Below are positions 62,390 through 64,000 of a DNA stretch of 64,000 bases, one piece after another. The position numbers and the translations under genes were made by a program. The stretch's first letter is position 1, and every line of letters begins with the position of its first letter. The notes beneath the pieces were generated by a model. The model was not told the DNA's origin and did not search any database. It was given only the letters and a program-made list of their open reading frames with translations. Source of the stretch: Sphagnum compactum. Its lineage: Eukaryota > Bryophyta > Sphagnopsida > Sphagnales. The stretch is taken from positions 2,087,267-2,151,266 of the forward strand of contig OZ234502.1 in assembly GCA_965153455.1 (NCBI GenBank), read 5' to 3'.

Positions 62390-64000
62390 TTTTTCCTTGA
62401 AAAAATCATGAACGAAATCCCCTCTCGTGGATAATCTACCTTTGCATCACTTGACCAATTTTTCATAACCATAACCAGCTTGTCAAGATTGTCGACACCC
62501 AACCTATAGCGCCGCAAACTTAACAACATTCCAATTGTGTTAAAAATCTACTCAGTCTCGATCTAGGACCCAAGAATCCCAGAATTTGCCTTGCAACAAA
62601 AGAAACATTTGGAAACTATATTTCATGTGACTTCCACCATGTCAAGGTATTAGATAGTCTTCCAACTTCACGGGCAAATGGCAGAACAATCCCAATTCAT
62701 TTTTCGACAACCCATGCAAAGTAACTTCATTTGATGCCACTGCCCCAAAAATTGATTCATCATCATCAATAATTATTGCTTCCAATAGGCCAACAACGCC
62801 CAGATTTTGGATTTTGAATGTAGGCACCAGCAATGGCATCAAAGACCTATTGTTAGATTTATCCACCAACTATATGACTTTTGCCTTAGGAACAAAACCT
62901 TTCACCACATTTAGATATTTGAAAATGCGGGTTTAGCATTAGCACTAACATGTTGTGTGCCTTGGTAGTAATGTAGGTAGTTGCAAATGCAAGAAATGGA
63001 TCTAGGATTGCCATGACTTCACCCATCATATGCATCCACAATGTTTGTAATTCAAAATCAAAATCCCCCTTCACAAAATTGTTGGAACTGATGTCAAATT
63101 GTTCAATCTCACTTTGCATAGCCACATTTAGTGAAAAGGCAACATTCAGGGCATTGAATAATAACCCGGGTCCTTGAGTTTGATTGCAGATACATTGTTT
63201 CACAACGGGAATCATGGTTTCGATGATGGCCTTGCAAATTGCCCAAGTGTGTGCATCTAGTATGCGACCTTGCAACTCCAATGTCTCCTGCTTCCCATAA
63301 CAAAGATTAATGGCATCCCAATATTTCACGATTTCTTAGAACAATATCACCTTGTTCATAAACTTGGTCTTCATCAGGGTCTTTAATTTTCGATGGGAGA
63401 ACCTTGCATCAAGACATGCTTTCTTCCATTCAAACCTACCTTTGCTTGACTTTTTCGTCCATGTGATTGTTTTTTGTAAAATAGACTGTGTGGCCTTCAA
63501 ATTCACCTCCCAAAAGCCATAATAAACAGTTGCATCAGTGGTTACATAATGGCATGCTTTGTTGAAAGCATGGCCAAAACAAGACCTCTGCCAAGGAGCT
63601 GCTAGTGCCACAAGGCACAACTAACAACATAGCTCAAAGCTCATGCAAGGGTGGACAAATTGTCACCCTCATCCTTCACATAGGCAATTATTTTGGCCAA
63701 CAAATTGTAGAATGACAATAGATCCTTGACTTGTGTTACCATTGCAATCCTAGCCATATCGGTAGCTTCAAAAAGTCCCATTGTCACATGGCAAGGAACA
63801 CATTGTGTGTTTATGAAATTAATCACAAGAAGAAAGGTGTTGTGTCCAAATCTGGACATCCATAAATCAAATGAAGTGGTTGTTGTCACATAAGAATCCA
63901 AAGTTGGCAACACATATTTTGTCCATAGTTTTGGCCACCAAAGATGGGATGGCATGCTGGACCATTTGATTTTGAGTCGAAAATTGGACTTGGGGATTTT
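62390..64000 (-). pseudogene. hAT-family transposase remnant, truncated by the window edge
   Basis: Minus-strand translation from 64000 downwards gives, in order, ordered hAT core blocks. First come SFDLWMSRFGHNTFLLVINF and KDEGDNLSTLA (63880-63640), then CFGHAFNKACHYVT (about 63590). Next come RKLKTLMKTKFMNKVILF (about 63400), the MKYWDAINLCYGKQ block (63329), and FGAVASNEVTLHG with LPVKLEDYLIP (62760-62645). FPNVSFVARQILG (about 62600) follows. The last is the C-terminal dimerisation block ETE-stop-IFNTIGMLLSLRRYRLG ending DNLDKLVMVMKNW (62560-62450). A stop (62548-62550) replaces the usual residue after ETE, and several frame changes occur. The N-terminal zinc finger would lie beyond the window. 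It is inactive as it stands. Confidence 0.8.

Overview
The window is AT-rich nuclear DNA from a land plant. The evidence is two genes with many GT-AG introns, a plastid Rieske oxygenase, a plant-specific NPH3/RPT2-like gene, and long gene-poor tracts full of decayed DNA transposons. A non-seed plant (moss, liverwort or lycophyte) is a reasonable guess from the compact introns and the expanded NPH3 protein, but the sequence does not settle it. No organelle, bacterial or CRISPR features were seen.

Three genes look intact. (1) A 20S proteasome alpha-7/PSMA3-type (PAG1) gene lies on the minus strand, 2130-6611, in 11 coding exons encoding 255 aa. (2) A PTC52/ACD1-like chloroplast Rieske non-haem iron oxygenase lies on the minus strand, 15058-18120, in 5 exons encoding 587 aa. 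(3) An NPH3/RPT2-like BTB protein lies on the plus strand, 49592-54541, in 6 exons encoding about 1325 aa. All exon junctions were joined by hand; reading frame and family motifs continue across every junction.

The PTC52-like locus has a broken, inverted copy on the plus strand (about 34595-37051, with flank homology to about 37490). That copy keeps its introns but has frameshifts, stops and deletions, so it arose by DNA duplication and not by retroposition.

The rest is repeat-derived. A pogo/Tc1-mariner-like transposase remnant lies at about 31230-32462 (minus). A hAT transposase remnant runs off the right edge (about 62390-64000, minus), and a hAT N-terminal fragment lies near 8300. At least seven TIR or foldback MITE-like elements were found, falling into several families that recur within the window. 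A roughly 2.3 kb tandem array at 22.26-24.6 kb carries hairpins. Several shorter tandem duplications and TAGG-rich low-complexity tracts complete the picture.

The most unusual item is the NPH3-like protein. It is about twice the usual family length, with a roughly 185-residue Ser/Thr-rich expansion inside the NPH3 domain and a roughly 400-residue C-terminal tail very rich in histidine. The three genes show no operon-like relation. They share only broad context: protein turnover, chlorophyll/plastid chemistry, and light-signalling/CUL3-adaptor type function.
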